DNA from: Pseudomonas fluorescens
GTDB lineage: Bacteria > Pseudomonadota > Gammaproteobacteria > Pseudomonadales > Pseudomonadaceae
Direction: 5' to 3'
NCBI RefSeq assembly: GCF_902497625.1
Contig: NZ_CABVGX010000016.1
Location: forward strand, 47,946 to 111,945
Length of the DNA stretch: 64,000 bases
Shown here: in pieces, positions 20,056 to 30,960 of the stretch
How positions within the stretch are numbered: position 1 is the stretch's first letter
Layout: every line of letters starts with the position of its first letter
The notes under the pieces: model-generated
The model's database searches: none
Told to the model about the DNA's origin: nothing
The model's input: only the letters and a program-made list of their open reading frames with translations
Translations under genes and position numbers: made by a program

Positions 20056-20373
20056 GTGAAAACCCTCAGCCACTCTTCCGTTCTTGCCGCCGAGGCGCCG
20101 CCGGTCAGCAAACCCTGGTTTGTGTACCTCGTTCGGGCAGCCAATGGCTCGCTGTATTGCGGGATCAGCGACGATCCCGTGCGCCGTTTTGCCACGCATC
20201 AACGTGGCAAGGGCGCGCGATTTTTCCTCTCCAGCCCGGCAGTGGCGCTGGTCTACACCGAAGCCTGCTGCGATAAAAGTGAAGCGCTGCGCCAGGAACG
20301 CCTCATCAAAAAACTCAAGAAAAGCGCCAAGGAATGTCTGGTGGCCAGCGCCGCTGGCGTCTTATCAATCTGA
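20056..20373 (+). CDS. GIY-YIG domain nuclease-like protein (YhbQ type)
   Basis: The core starts [35 protein letters not shown], matching the single-domain GIY-YIG family (UPF0213/YhbQ), with the first half as VYL and the second as YCG; the catalytic Arg is in DPVRRF and the Glu in [10 protein letters not shown]. These proteins resemble nucleases acting on branched or damaged DNA; function in Pseudomonas is undetermined. The start is uncertain: GTG at 20056 (105 aa) or TTG at 20029; neither has a good ribosome site. Confidence 0.8.
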   Translation: MKTLSHSSVLAAEAPPVSKPWFVYLVRAANGSLYCGISDDPVRRFATHQRGKGARFFLSSPAVALVYTEACCDKSEALRQERLIKKLKKSAKECLVASAAGVLSI

Positions 20374-20460
20374 CTGATCAGTTCCCATCAGGCAGATCTG
20401 TAGGCTGCTACCGATTTGCGCGCTAAGCTGCGGACTCTTATTCCAGCGGCGGAGCCGAGC

Positions 20461-21396
20461 ATGTCCGAGTTGATCCTTCATCATTACCCGACGTCCCCGT
20501 TCGCCGAAAAGGCGCGCCTGCTGCTGGGCTTCAAAGGCTTGTCCTGGCGATCGGTAAAAATTTCACCGGTGATGCCCAAACCTGATCTGACTGCATTGAC
20601 CGGCGGCTATCGCAAAACGCCGGTGTTGCAGATAGGCGCCGATATTTACTGCGACACCGCACTGATTGCGCGTCGGCTGGAACAGGAAAAAGCCTTGCCG
20701 GCGTTCTTCCCCGAAGGCCAGGAAATGATCGTCGCCTCGTTCGCGGCGTGGGTCGATTCGGTGGTGTTCCAGCATGCTGTCAGCCTGGTGTTCCAGCCGG
20801 AATCAGTCGCGGTGCGTTTCGCCAGTTTGCCGCCGGAAGCGATCAAGGCGTTTTTGGCCGATCGCGCCGGTCTGTTCAGCGGTGGCAGTGCCACCCGGTT
20901 GTCGGCCGAGCAGGCGCGGCATCAATGGCCGACGATCATGATGCGTCTGGAGCAGCAGCTGCAGCGTGAGCAGGGTGACTTCCTGTTCGGCGCGGCGTCA
21001 ATTGCCGACATTGCGCTGGCTCATCCGCTGTGGTTCCTCAAGGCGACGCCGGTGACTGCCCCGTTGGTTGATGCTTATCCTGCGGTGTCAGCGTGGTTCG
21101 CCCGGGTGATGGGTTTCGGCCATGGCGCTGCGAGCGAGATGACCGCCGAGGAGGCGCTGCAAGTGGCGCGCAATGCGACGCCGACGGCCTTGCCGAATGA
21201 GCATTTTGCAGAGCCGAACGGCTTTGAGTCTGGCCAGCAAGTTACGATTGCCGCAACCGATTACGGGGTTGACCCGGTGGCCGGCGAATTGCTGTTTGCG
21301 GGGAGTGAAGAATTGATTCTGCGTCGCGAGGACGAGCGCGGCGGTGTGGTGCATGTGCACTTCCCGCGGTTCGGGTTTCGTATCGAGGCTTGCTGA
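20461..21396 (+). CDS. Glutathione S-transferase family protein with C-terminal extension
   Basis: Residues 1-80 form a thioredoxin-fold GST N-domain (HHYPTSPFAEKARLLLGFKG, then a cis-Pro strand KTPVLQIGADIYCDTALIARRLE), and residues about 90-210 a helical C-domain. An added segment of about 80 residues (from roughly 225 on, ending GVVHVHFPRFGFRIEAC) looks like a small beta domain not found in ordinary GSTs. Total 311 aa from the ATG at 20461; substrate unknown. The 3' end of the gene runs into a 25-bp tandem repeat whose unit contains the stop codon. Confidence 0.85.
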   Translation: MSELILHHYPTSPFAEKARLLLGFKGLSWRSVKISPVMPKPDLTALTGGYRKTPVLQIGADIYCDTALIARRLEQEKALPAFFPEGQEMIVASFAAWVDSVVFQHAVSLVFQPESVAVRFASLPPEAIKAFLADRAGLFSGGSATRLSAEQARHQWPTIMMRLEQQLQREQGDFLFGAASIADIALAHPLWFLKATPVTAPLVDAYPAVSAWFARVMGFGHGAASEMTAEEALQVARNATPTALPNEHFAEPNGFESGQQVTIAATDYGVDPVAGELLFAGSEELILRREDERGGVVHVHFPRFGFRIEAC

Positions 21397-21515
21397 TTGA
21401 CACTTGGTCGAGGCCTGGTGATTCACACCTGGTAGAAGCTTGCTGATTGACACCTGGTCGAGGCTTGGTGACTCACATCTGGTCGTGGCTTGGTGATTCA
21501 CATTTACTTGTGGCG
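21391..21515. repeat. 25-bp tandem repeat (minisatellite), about five units
   Basis: Units begin at 21391, 21416, 21441, 21466 and 21491, each close to TGSTGATTSACACCTGGTCG plus five bases. The first unit includes the last Cys codon and the stop of the GST gene (GCTTGCTGA). Units vary by a few bases, the last being most diverged where it runs into a REP element. Confidence 0.85.
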
Positions 21516-21603
21516 AGGGGGCTTGCCCCCGTTGGGCTGCGAAGCGGCCTCAAGCTTTGCGACCGCTTCGCGCTCGAACGGGGGCAAGCCCCCTCGCCAC
21601 AGG
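21509..21603. repeat. Inverted REP pair (family C)
   Basis: TGTGGCGAGGGGGCTTGCCC at 21509 onward and its inverted copy ending at about 21603 enclose an inner stem rich in GAAGCGG/CCGCTTC. It lies between converging GST and glutaredoxin-like genes. Confidence 0.9.
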
Positions 21604-21623
21604 GGTTGTGTGAGGCAAACGGA

Positions 21624-21974
21624 TTATTTCAATGCCGCGAGGATGGCATCGGGGTCATAGCCGCGAATCAATGTGCCATTCACATCAATGATCGGAATTC
21701 CACCACCGCCCAGGGCCTCATAGGCCTTGCGCGCGTCAGTGTTCTTTTCGATATCGAATTCCTGATACGGAATGCCTTTCTGATCAAGAAAGCGCCGGGT
21801 CAGCTTGCAGTAGCCGCACCACTCAGTGGCGTACAGCACGACGTTGGCTTTGGCCTGAGTCTGTTCCGACACCACTTGCGAGGGGTTAAACAACCGCTCG
21901 ATTTTGCCCCAATTCTGGTAAATCACCACTACCAGCAAAATCAGCAGGATTTTCTTCAAGACCCCGGTCAGCAT
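21624..21974 (-). CDS. Membrane-anchored glutaredoxin-like protein
   Basis: The 116-aa protein has an N-terminal membrane segment (LKKILLILLVVVIYQNWGKI, residues 6-25) followed by a glutaredoxin domain (about residues 42-116) with the redox motif WCGYCK and the GGGGIPIIDVNG strand that carries the cis-Pro. It probably acts in thiol-disulfide exchange at the membrane; which side faces the thiols is not certain. Its ATG overlaps the ndpA stop by one base (TGATG), so the two are co-translated. Confidence 0.85.
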   Translation of the reverse strand: MLTGVLKKILLILLVVVIYQNWGKIERLFNPSQVVSEQTQAKANVVLYATEWCGYCKLTRRFLDQKGIPYQEFDIEKNTDARKAYEALGGGGIPIIDVNGTLIRGYDPDAILAALK

Positions 21975-22978
21975 CAGTTGCGCCGCTTCAGCTGATCGGT
22001 CAGCTGCGTAGGAAGGCCTTTGATAATCAAGGTGCCAGCTTCCTCGTCGTATTCGATCTTCGAGCCCAGCAGGTGCGCTTCAAAGCTGATCGACAGGCCT
22101 TCGGCGCGACCGGTGAAGCGGCGGAACTGGTTGAGGGTGCGTTTGTCCGCCGGAATCTCCGGGGACAGGCCGTAATCCTTGTTGCGGATGTGATCGTAAA
22201 AGGCCTTCGGACGTTCTTCGTCGATCAGCTCCGACAACTCCTCCAGACCCATGGGCTCACCCATCTTTGCCTGACTGCTGGCGTAATCGACCAGGGTCTT
22301 GGTTTTTTCCCGGGCGGATTCTTCCGGCAGGTCTTCGCTTTCGACGAAGTCACTGAACGCCTTGAGCAGCGTGCGGGTTTCGCCCGGGCCGTCGACGCCT
22401 TCCTGACAGCCGATGAAATCGCGGAAGTACTCCGAAACCTTCTTGCCGTTCTTTCCTTTGATGAACGAAATGTACTGCTTGGACTGCTTGTTGTTCTGCC
22501 ATTCCGAAACATTGATCCGGGCGGCGAGGTGCAGTTGGCCCAGATCGAGATGGCGCGAGGGCGTGACGTCGAGCTCGTCGGTCACTGCAACGCCTTCGCT
22601 GTGGTGCAGCAGGGCGATCGCCAAGTAATCGGTCATGCCCTGCTGGTAATGGGCGAACAGCACGTGGCCGCCCACTGACAGGTTCGACTCTTCCATCAAC
22701 TTCTGCAGGTGTTCCACCGCCACACGGCTGAAGGCGGTGAAATCCTTGCCGCCGTCGAAATACTCCTTCAGCCAGCCGCTGAACGGATGCGCACCGGACT
22801 CGGCATGGAAGAAACCCCAGGCCTTGCCTTGTTTGGCGTTATAGCTTTCGTTGAGGTCGGCGAGCATGTTTTCGATGGCGCTCGACTCGGCCAGTTCGGA
22901 GTCGCGGGCATGAAGAACTGCAGGTGTGCCGTCGGGTTTTTTGTCGATCAGGTGGACGATGCAATGACGGATCGGCAT
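21974..22978 (-). CDS. yejK: Nucleoid-associated protein YejK/NdpA
   Basis: The 334-aa protein starting [17 protein letters not shown] matches the NdpA/YejK family in length and sequence ([18 protein letters not shown] near residue 180, and the C-terminal [19 protein letters not shown]). YejK is abundant on the nucleoid; its exact activity is not settled. The frame is open to 23080 but the added part overlaps the leader; the ATG at 22978 has GAGAAG upstream. The neighbouring gene across the gap is the HU-type protein, a nucleoid-gene pairing also found in P. putida. Confidence 0.93.
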   Translation of the reverse strand: MPIRHCIVHLIDKKPDGTPAVLHARDSELAESSAIENMLADLNESYNAKQGKAWGFFHAESGAHPFSGWLKEYFDGGKDFTAFSRVAVEHLQKLMEESNLSVGGHVLFAHYQQGMTDYLAIALLHHSEGVAVTDELDVTPSRHLDLGQLHLAARINVSEWQNNKQSKQYISFIKGKNGKKVSEYFRDFIGCQEGVDGPGETRTLLKAFSDFVESEDLPEESAREKTKTLVDYASSQAKMGEPMGLEELSELIDEERPKAFYDHIRNKDYGLSPEIPADKRTLNQFRRFTGRAEGLSISFEAHLLGSKIEYDEEAGTLIIKGLPTQLTDQLKRRN

Positions 22979-23474
22979 GGGCTTCTCGGCTGATTGAAGA
23001 GAGGAGGGCGTGCTCCCCGAAAAAGCGCCCAGTGTACCGCAATCTTTGGGCATGACAGGCCGACGGATTGGCGCGCTCAATGCAGGCGTTGCGGAAGGGT
23101 GCGATCTTTCGATGTTATAACCAGATCAACAGATCGCAGCCTTCGGCAGCTCCTACAGGGCACGCTTAGTCCAATTCCAGCTCGCGCGGCACTGCTTATG
23201 CAGTTTTTTCCCGGTTTGGAGCAATAAAGCTGATCAAATGGGCAGCTAGAAGCGGATATTTCCCCGTCTCTGTGCTAGTTTTGCCCGGTCTTGCGCGAAG
23301 TCACTGCGTAAAGCGTGCATTCAGCATTTGTCAGGTCGAACCAAACCCTGATTTCGGCATCTATAACCCCGATCCCGTGGTTATTGGCCGAGGGTGCCAG
23401 ATCCAGAAGATCCGGCTCGATGGCTGACACTGCACTCTGCAATCCATATGAATTTGATAGGGAAGGAACACTAC
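22979..23474. other. Gap between divergent yejK and hupN (496 bp)
   Basis: No gene was found. A single family-A REP arm lies at 23131-23160 with a partial GCGATCTTTCGAT partner near 23101. The 300 bases before hupN are of normal composition, with a TCTATAACC box near 23361 that may be a -10 but without a well-spaced -35. Confidence 0.5.
23131..23160. repeat. REP arm (family A)
   Basis: AGATCGCAGCCTTCGGCAGC and the following CTCCTACAGGG match the family-A arm. The inverted partner is only vestigial. Confidence 0.75.
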
Positions 23475-23756
23475 ATGGCTCTTACTAAAGACCAACTGAT
23501 CGCCGACATCGCTGAAGCTATCGACGCGCCAAAAACCACCGCGCGTAACGCTTTGGACCAACTGGGCCAAATCGTTGCTGATCAGCTGGAAAACGGCGGC
23601 GAAATCACTCTGCCAGGTATCGGCAAACTGAAAGTGACTGAGCGTCCTGCCCGTACTGGCCGTAATCCTTCGACTGGCGCAGCCATCGAAATCGCTGCCA
23701 AAAAAGTTATCAAGCTGGTTGTGGCCAAAGGCCTGACTGACGCTGTTAACAAGTAA
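23475..23756 (+). CDS. hupN: HU-family DNA-binding protein HupN
   Basis: A 93-aa histone-like protein beginning MALTKDQLIADIAEAIDAPK. It has the HU fold: two N-terminal helices, the beta arm with RPARTGRNPSTGAAIEI (the HU signature containing the Pro that intercalates DNA), and a C-terminal helix. P. putida has three HU genes and this N-terminal sequence is that of HupN, whose gene also lies near the yejK gene. It bends and compacts DNA as a dimer. It has AAGGAA upstream and a strong terminator, so it is a single-gene unit. Confidence 0.9.
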   Translation: MALTKDQLIADIAEAIDAPKTTARNALDQLGQIVADQLENGGEITLPGIGKLKVTERPARTGRNPSTGAAIEIAAKKVIKLVVAKGLTDAVNK

Positions 23757-23766
23757 GACACATTAG

Positions 23767-23806
23767 AAAAAACCGTGCGCCGGAGTGATCCGGGCACGGT
23801 TTTTTT
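23767..23806 (+). terminator. Terminator of hupN
   Basis: AAAAAACCGTGC pairs with GCACGGTTTTTT, with an inner CCGG/CCGG arm, followed by TTTTTTT. It is a strong, probably bidirectional terminator 11 bp after the stop. Confidence 0.92.
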
Positions 23807-23847
23807 GTGTCTGTGATTCAGCGATTGACCTGCAAACATCTAAACCC

Positions 23848-23938
23848 ATGTGGGAGCGAGCCTGCTCGCGAAAGCGATCTGACAGTCAACATTGATGTGA
23901 CTGATCAACCGCTTTCGCGAGCAGGCTCGCTCCCACAT
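23848..23938. repeat. Perfect inverted REP pair (family B)
   Basis: Arms of 29 bp at 23848-23876 and 23910-23938 (starting ATGTGGGAGCGAGCCTGCTC) are exact reverse complements. They separate convergent hupN and rlmF. Confidence 0.93.
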
Positions 23939-23968
23939 TGGATTTTCACAGGTCAGAAATAGCTTTAC

Positions 23969-24991
23969 TCAGCTTTTACGCGCCCAGCGCTCGCGCCATA
24001 CCTGCTGCTCGGATTTGGTCTGGAAGGTCCAGGCCACAAAGCGACTCTTCTTCTGTCCCTGAGACATTTCCACTACCTGGCTTTCCAGCACGCCAGCCTT
24101 TTTCAAAGCGATCTCGATGGCCGGCAGATTGGAGGCTTTCGACACCAGCGTGCTGAACCACAACACCTTGTGCTGGAAGTGCGCGCTCTCGGCGATCAGC
24201 TGGGTGACGAAGCGTGCTTCACCGCCTTCACACCAGAGCTCAGCGGATTGACCGCCGAAGTTCAGCACCGGTAGCTTGCGCTTGGGGTCGGCGCGGCCTA
24301 GAGCGCGCCACTTGCGCTCGCTGCCTTTGGTTGCCTCGTCCATCGAGGCGTGGAACGGCGGGTTGCACATGGTCAGGTCGAAGCGTTCGCCCGGTTCCAG
24401 CAAACCCAGCAGAATGTGCTTCGGATTGCTTTGCTGACGCAACTGAATGGCTTTGTTCAACCCGTTCGATTGCACAATGGCCTTGGCAGCGGCCACAGCG
24501 GTCGGATCGATTTCCGAGCCGAGGAAGTGCCAGCGGTAATCGCTGTAGCCGATCAATGGGTAGACGCAGTTGGCGCCCATGCCGATGTCGAGTACCTTGA
24601 CCGGCGCACCGCGCGGGATCTCGCCCTCGTTGACGCTGGCCAGCAGGTCAGCCAGGAAGTGCACGTAGTCGGCCCGGCCCGGTACTGGTGGGCAAAGGTA
24701 GTCCGCCGGAATGTCCCAATGGGCAATGCCGTAGAACGACTTGAGCAGCGCCCGGTTGAACACGCGCACGGCGTCCGGGCTGGCGAAGTCGATACTTTCC
24801 TTGCCATACGGATTGATGATCACGAACTTCGCCAGTTCCGGCGTGGTTTTGATCAGCGCCGGGAAGTCGTAACGACCCTGATGGCGATTGCGCGGGTGCA
24901 GGCTGGCCTTCTCGCGCGGCTGGGCGGCGTTGGCCGGGGTCGCGGATTCGGGCTTCTTGCGCGCAGGGCGGGGAGTGCGGGGGGCGTTCAT
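23969..24991 (-). CDS. rlmF: 23S rRNA adenine-1618 N6-methyltransferase RlmF
   Basis: RlmF methylates A1618 of 23S rRNA using S-adenosylmethionine. The 340-aa protein has the SAM-binding motif [13 protein letters not shown] and the N6-adenine methyltransferase catalytic motif NPPF (in [13 protein letters not shown]). A basic, proline-rich tail of about 30 residues ([20 protein letters not shown]...) precedes the conserved [13 protein letters not shown]. The ATG at 24991 was preferred over the open frame back to 25192, which translates REP sequence. Confidence 0.93.
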   Translation of the reverse strand: MNAPRTPRPARKKPESATPANAAQPREKASLHPRNRHQGRYDFPALIKTTPELAKFVIINPYGKESIDFASPDAVRVFNRALLKSFYGIAHWDIPADYLCPPVPGRADYVHFLADLLASVNEGEIPRGAPVKVLDIGMGANCVYPLIGYSDYRWHFLGSEIDPTAVAAAKAIVQSNGLNKAIQLRQQSNPKHILLGLLEPGERFDLTMCNPPFHASMDEATKGSERKWRALGRADPKRKLPVLNFGGQSAELWCEGGEARFVTQLIAESAHFQHKVLWFSTLVSKASNLPAIEIALKKAGVLESQVVEMSQGQKKSRFVAWTFQTKSEQQVWRERWARKS

Positions 24992-25061
24992 GGGCGTGGT
25001 CGATTCGGGTATGGCTGAAAGTGGCGGGCATTGTCCCACATTCAAGCATTTTGAACTCAAT

Positions 25062-25157
25062 ACCTGTGGGAGCGGGCTTGCTCGCGAATGCGATTTAACA
25101 TTCAACATTGATAATGACTGACTCATCGCCTTCGCGAGCAAGCCCGCTACCACAGGG
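25062..25157. repeat. Inverted REP pair (family B) upstream of rlmF
   Basis: CCTGTGGGAGCGGGCTTGCT near 25065 and its inverted partner ending near 25156 form a palindrome between rlmF and the valS terminator. Confidence 0.9.
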
Positions 25158-25175
25158 GGATTGCGGCGATTGGAC

Positions 25176-25211
25176 AAAAAAAGGGAGGCCATTTCGGGCC
25201 TCCCTTTTTTA
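25176..25211 (-). terminator. Terminator of valS (bidirectional structure)
   Basis: AAAAAAAGGGAGGCC and GGCCTCCCTTTTTTT form a long stem with a 6-nt loop and poly-T on either strand. It lies 14 bp after the valS stop. Confidence 0.93.
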
Positions 25212-25224
25212 TTGCGATTTTCCG

Positions 25225-28071
25225 TTACAGACTGGCAATCCGCGCATGCTGCTCCGCCAGCTTGCCCAAAGCCTGTTCGGCTTCAGCCAGTTTGGCGCGC
25301 TCCTTCTCGATGACTTCGGCCGGGGCCTTGTCGACGAAGCCGGCGTTGGACAGCTTGCCGCCCACGCGCTGAACTTCACCCTGCAGACGCAGGATTTCCT
25401 TGTCCAGACGTGCCAGTTCGGCGTCCTTGTCGATCAGGCCGGCCATCGGCACCAGCACTTCCATCTCGCCCACCAGTGCGGTAGCGGACAGCGGTGCCTC
25501 TTCGCCAGCAGCCAGCACAGTGATCGATTCCAGACGCGCAAGCTTCTTCAGCAGCGCTTCGTTCTCGCTGAGACGACGCTGATCTTCGGCGCTGACGTTT
25601 TTCAGGAACAGGTTCAGCGGCTTGCCCGGCCCAATGTTCATCTCGGCGCGGATGTTGCGCGTGCCAAGCATCAGCGTCTTCAGCCACTCGATATCGTCTT
25701 CGGCGGCTGGATCGATGCGCGCTTCATTGGCCACCGGCCAAGGTTGCAGCATGATCGTCTTGCCTTCGATACCGGCCAGTGGCGCGATGCGCTGCCAGAT
25801 TTCTTCGGTGATGAACGGCATGAACGGATGCGCCAGGCGCAACGCAACTTCCAGCACCCGAACCAGTGTACGGCGGGTGCCGCGCTGGCGTTCGACCGCA
25901 GCGTTCTCGTCCCACAGCACCGGCTTGGAGAGTTCCAGGTACCAGTCGCAATACTGGTTCCAGATGAACTCGTACAGCGCTTGTGCTGCCAGGTCGAAGC
26001 GGAACTGGTCGAGTTGACGGGTTACTTCGGCTTCGGTGCGTTGCAGTTGCGAGATGATCCAGCGATCCGCCAGCGACAGCTCGTAAGCCTCGCCGTTCTG
26101 GCCGCAATCTTCGCCCTTGTCCAGCACGTAACGCGCGGCGTTCCAGATCTTGTTGCAGAAGTTGCGATAGCCCTCGACGCGACCCATGTCGAACTTGATG
26201 TCACGACCCGTGGACGCCAGCGAGCAGAACGTGAAGCGCAGGGCATCGGTGCCATAACTGGCGATGCCGTCGGCGAACTCGTCGCGAGTCTGCTTCTCGA
26301 TCTTCTTCGCCAGTTTCGGCTGCATCATGCCGGAGGTGCGTTTCTGCACCAGATCTTCCAGCTCGATACCGTCGATGATGTCCAGCGGGTCCAGGACGTT
26401 GCCCTTGGACTTGGACATCTTCTGGCCCTGGCCATCACGCACCAGACCGTGCACATAAACGGTCTTGAACGGAACTTGAGGGGTGCCGTCTTCGTTCTTC
26501 ACCAAGTGCATGGTGAGCATGATCATCCGGGCAACCCAGAAGAAAATGATGTCGAAACCGGTGACCAGCACGTCAGTGGAGTGGAATTTCTTCAGGAACT
26601 CGGTCTGCTCAGGCCAGCCCAGGGTGGAGAAGGTCCATAGCCCGGAGCTGAACCAGGTGTCGAGCACGTCATTGTCCTGTTGCAGCGCAACGTCCGGGCC
26701 GAGGCTGTGCTTGGCGCGCACTTCGGCTTCGTCGCGACCGACATAAACCTTGCCCGACTCGTCATACCAGGCCGGAATCCGGTGGCCCCACCACAGTTGA
26801 CGGCTGATGCACCAGTCCTGGATGTCACGCATCCACGAGAAGTACATGTTTTCGTACTGTTTCGGCACGAACTGGATGCGGCCGTTTTCAACGGCGGCGA
26901 TTGCAGGCTCGGCCAACGGCTTGGTGGACACGTACCACTGGTCGGTCAGCCACGGCTCGATGATGGTGCCGGAACGGTCGCCTTTCGGCACTTTCAGGGC
27001 GTGATCGTCAACGCTGACCAGCAGGCCCGCGGCGTCGAATGCCGCAACAATTTGCTTGCGGGCTTCGAAACGGTCGAGGCCGGCATATTCGGCCGGAATC
27101 TTGCCATCGACGCTTTCGTTCAGCGTACCGTCGAGGTTGAACACCTGGCAGGCCGGCAGGACGGCGGCGTTCTTGTCGAAGATGTTCAGCAGCGGCAGGT
27201 TGTGGCGCTTGCCCACTTCGTAATCGTTGAAATCGTGGGCCGGGGTGATTTTCACGCAGCCGGTGCCGAATTCCGGATCACAGTAATCGTCGGCGATGAT
27301 CGGGATGCGGCGGCCCACCAGCGGCAGCTCGACAAATTTGCCGATCAGGGCTTTGTAGCGTTCATCGTTCGGGTTAACCGCCACGGCGGCGTCGCCAAGC
27401 ATGGTTTCCGGGCGCGTGGTCGCGACGATCAGGTAATCGTTGCCTTCAGCGGTCTTCACGCCATCAGCCAGCGGATATTTCAGGTTCCACAGGAAGCCCT
27501 TCTCGTCGTGGTTTTCCACTTCAAGGTCGGAAATCGCCGTGTGCAGCTTGGTGTCCCAGTTGACCAGGCGCTTGCCGCGATAAATCAGGCCGTCTTCGTG
27601 CAGACGCACAAAGGCTTCCTTGACCGCTTCCGAGAGGCCGTCGTCCATGGTGAAGCGCTCGCGGCTCCAGTCCACGGACGAGCCGAGGCGGCGGATCTGC
27701 CGGCTGATATTGCCGCCGGACTGATCCTTCCATTCCCAGATTTTCTCGAGGAATTTTTCGCGACCGAGGTCGTGACGGCTCTGGCCCTGAGCTTCGAGTT
27801 GGCGTTCCACCAGCATTTGCGTGGCGATACCGGCGTGGTCGGTGCCCGGCTGCCACAGGGTGTTGCGACCCTGCATGCGGCGGAAGCGGATCAGGGCGTC
27901 CATGATCGCGTTGTTGAAACCGTGACCCATGTGCAGGCTGCCGGTGACGTTCGGCGGCGGGATCATGATGGTGTAGGACTCGCCCGCGCCTTGCGGGGCG
28001 AAGTAATTCTCGGACTCCCAGGTGTTGTACCAGGAAGCTTCAATGGCGTGCGGCTGGTAGGTCTTGTCCAT
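25225..28071 (-). CDS. valS: Valyl-tRNA synthetase
   Basis: Charges tRNA-Val in the cytoplasm. The 948-aa class I synthetase has the HIGH-type motif [13 protein letters not shown] (about residues 39-51), the editing domain in the middle, KMSKSKGN near residue 555, the anticodon-binding domain, and the C-terminal coiled-coil tail (about residues 885-948) specific to ValRS. Length equals that of other bacterial enzymes. It has its own terminator. The upstream genes holC and pepA lie on the same strand, separated by a long REP palindrome. Confidence 0.97.
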   Translation of the reverse strand: MDKTYQPHAIEASWYNTWESENYFAPQGAGESYTIMIPPPNVTGSLHMGHGFNNAIMDALIRFRRMQGRNTLWQPGTDHAGIATQMLVERQLEAQGQSRHDLGREKFLEKIWEWKDQSGGNISRQIRRLGSSVDWSRERFTMDDGLSEAVKEAFVRLHEDGLIYRGKRLVNWDTKLHTAISDLEVENHDEKGFLWNLKYPLADGVKTAEGNDYLIVATTRPETMLGDAAVAVNPNDERYKALIGKFVELPLVGRRIPIIADDYCDPEFGTGCVKITPAHDFNDYEVGKRHNLPLLNIFDKNAAVLPACQVFNLDGTLNESVDGKIPAEYAGLDRFEARKQIVAAFDAAGLLVSVDDHALKVPKGDRSGTIIEPWLTDQWYVSTKPLAEPAIAAVENGRIQFVPKQYENMYFSWMRDIQDWCISRQLWWGHRIPAWYDESGKVYVGRDEAEVRAKHSLGPDVALQQDNDVLDTWFSSGLWTFSTLGWPEQTEFLKKFHSTDVLVTGFDIIFFWVARMIMLTMHLVKNEDGTPQVPFKTVYVHGLVRDGQGQKMSKSKGNVLDPLDIIDGIELEDLVQKRTSGMMQPKLAKKIEKQTRDEFADGIASYGTDALRFTFCSLASTGRDIKFDMGRVEGYRNFCNKIWNAARYVLDKGEDCGQNGEAYELSLADRWIISQLQRTEAEVTRQLDQFRFDLAAQALYEFIWNQYCDWYLELSKPVLWDENAAVERQRGTRRTLVRVLEVALRLAHPFMPFITEEIWQRIAPLAGIEGKTIMLQPWPVANEARIDPAAEDDIEWLKTLMLGTRNIRAEMNIGPGKPLNLFLKNVSAEDQRRLSENEALLKKLARLESITVLAAGEEAPLSATALVGEMEVLVPMAGLIDKDAELARLDKEILRLQGEVQRVGGKLSNAGFVDKAPAEVIEKERAKLAEAEQALGKLAEQHARIASL

Positions 28072-28182
28072 GCGCGGCGGGACCCTATTGGCAGTAATTC
28101 AGGAAAAGCCGATGAGTATAGCGGGGCACGCGGCGCAGGGCGAGCAGGGGTGGACAGGGCGCGTCATCCATTTCAGCGCGAA

Positions 28183-28282
28183 CACTGTAGGAGCTGCCGC
28201 AGGCTGCGATCTTTTGATCTCCATCTTTTTCGGGTTGAAGATCGAAATCAAAAGATCGCAGCCTGCGGCAGCTCCTACAGTG
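28183..28282. repeat. Perfect inverted REP pair (family A, 36-bp arms)
   Basis: The arms 28183-28218 and 28247-28282 (beginning CACTGTAGGAGCTGCCGCAG) are exact reverse complements over 36 bp, with a 28-bp spacer that is itself partly palindromic. It lies between valS and the small gene at 28295. Confidence 0.95.
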
Positions 28283-28294
28283 CCGAGGTGGGGT

Positions 28295-28681
28295 CTATTC
28301 GTACTGGCTGAGCAACCGCTCCATCCGCGCCGCCAGTCGGCGTTTGATTTCGGTTTCAATGTGCGGCGCAAAATCGTCGATCACGTCTTGCATGATCAAT
28401 TGCGCGGCGGCTCGAAGTTCGCTGTCCAGATGCAGCAGGTCGTCGGGATTCTTGCTTGTAGCCTGTGCCGGTTGTCCCGCAGAAGCGGGCACGGGTGGTT
28501 CGATGGTGGGCTGGGAGGCACTGACCGAATCGAACAACATCGGAATCTGTTCCTGCTCATCATCTTCGACCGTGTCGGTCAGCAGCGGCGGTTGCAGGTT
28601 GTCATCGCCGAGCAGTTGGCGGATCGACTCAAGGTCGTCCAGCAGGTGCGTGGGCTTTTGCAGCGGTTTTGGAGTGTCCAT
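28295..28681 (-). CDS. Conserved hypothetical protein downstream of holC, 128 aa
   Basis: I do not recognise a characterised family. The protein has an acidic, proline-rich N-terminal and middle part (about residues 1-85) and a helical C-terminal part (LDSELRAAAQLIMQDVIDDFAPHIETEIKRRLAARMERLL). It is eight bases after the holC stop, in the same position as a hypothetical gene of the P. putida holC region, so a link to replication or to neighbouring genes is possible but not shown. Confidence 0.7.
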   Translation of the reverse strand: MDTPKPLQKPTHLLDDLESIRQLLGDDNLQPPLLTDTVEDDEQEQIPMLFDSVSASQPTIEPPVPASAGQPAQATSKNPDDLLHLDSELRAAAQLIMQDVIDDFAPHIETEIKRRLAARMERLLSQYE

Positions 28682-28689
28682 CGGAATGC

Positions 28690-29118
28690 TCAGAGTCGCT
28701 GTAAACGGTGATCTTGCAAAGAATAGCCTTGTTCGCGGTAGAAGCGAAAACTCTCCCGCGCGGCCGTGCGAATCGCCGGGTCTTCAACCACCACTTCCGC
28801 CACGCGGGCGAAGCGTTGGGCAAAGGCCGGGACTTTCAGGTCCAGGTTGACCAGAAGATCCTGGTGCTCACCGCAGTCATCGCCAAGGCCCAGCACGATC
28901 AAACTGCCAGGCTCGCTTTCTGCGGGGCCATGGGGCACGAAACTTTCGCCCTTGAAGGTCCACAGGCGCGCATCGAGATCGTCACGCTGGGCGGCATCGC
29001 TGCAATGCAGGTAGATGCGATGGCCCATGCGCCAGGCTTTTTCGGTAAGTTTGCAGGCGAAATCCAGCCGCGCCGAGGGGTTGGCGCTGGGCAGGATATA
29101 AAAGTCGACTTGGGTCAT
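28690..29118 (-). CDS. holC: DNA polymerase III chi subunit
   Basis: HolC links the clamp loader (through psi) to single-strand-binding protein at the replication fork. The 142-aa protein starts MTQVDFYILPSANPSARLDFACKL and carries the typical LIVLGLGDDCGEHQDLLVNL and the F-x-R-V-A-E-V-V block. Length matches HolC (E. coli 147 aa). Its place between pepA and valS is conserved in gamma-proteobacteria (E. coli pepA-holC-valS). Confidence 0.92.
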   Translation of the reverse strand: MTQVDFYILPSANPSARLDFACKLTEKAWRMGHRIYLHCSDAAQRDDLDARLWTFKGESFVPHGPAESEPGSLIVLGLGDDCGEHQDLLVNLDLKVPAFAQRFARVAEVVVEDPAIRTAARESFRFYREQGYSLQDHRLQRL

Positions 29119-29176
29119 TGCGGTTCCTGAGCCCTCAGCGGCGTCACATCAGCGACGCCGCCGCAGGTCATCGGTT

Positions 29177-30682
<1,506 letters not shown>

Positions 30683-30839
30683 TTAATGGTCAACACGCAA
30701 GTGTCTGAACTTGCTTATAAACAGAAAGACGCAGGACACGGCCTGCGACAAAGGCCGCAGTTTGAACCTCGCTACCGGCGCCTGACAACCCTCGGCTGCA
30801 CGATCTTCAACCCATTGACTGCCTGCGTAACTATCCGCA

Positions 30840-30868
30840 GTGACAGGCGCACCCAATCACAGGATAAT
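30840..30868 (+). promoter_or_regulatory. Sigma-70 promoter of lptFG
   Basis: GTGACA (30840-30845) and GATAAT (30863-30868) are separated by 17 bp, each one base from consensus. It lies in the 293-bp divergent gap with pepA, about 90 bp before lptF. Confidence 0.7.
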
Positions 30869-30960
30869 GCGCCAACTTTTTTCGGCGGCCCTGGCTTGCG
30901 GGTCGCCTGATATGTTTGCTTGTTTGGCCGCCTTAGCCTGACAACCCTGGAGTGTCTGGT

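Noticed and set aside
21391..21515. Possible CRISPR array at the GST 3' end
   Set aside because: Units of 25 bp abut each other without spacers and vary in sequence; a minisatellite explains it.
25108..28311. Long plus-strand frames opposite valS (about 510 and 543 codons)
   Set aside because: They are antisense to a clear valS and contain no recognisable motif.
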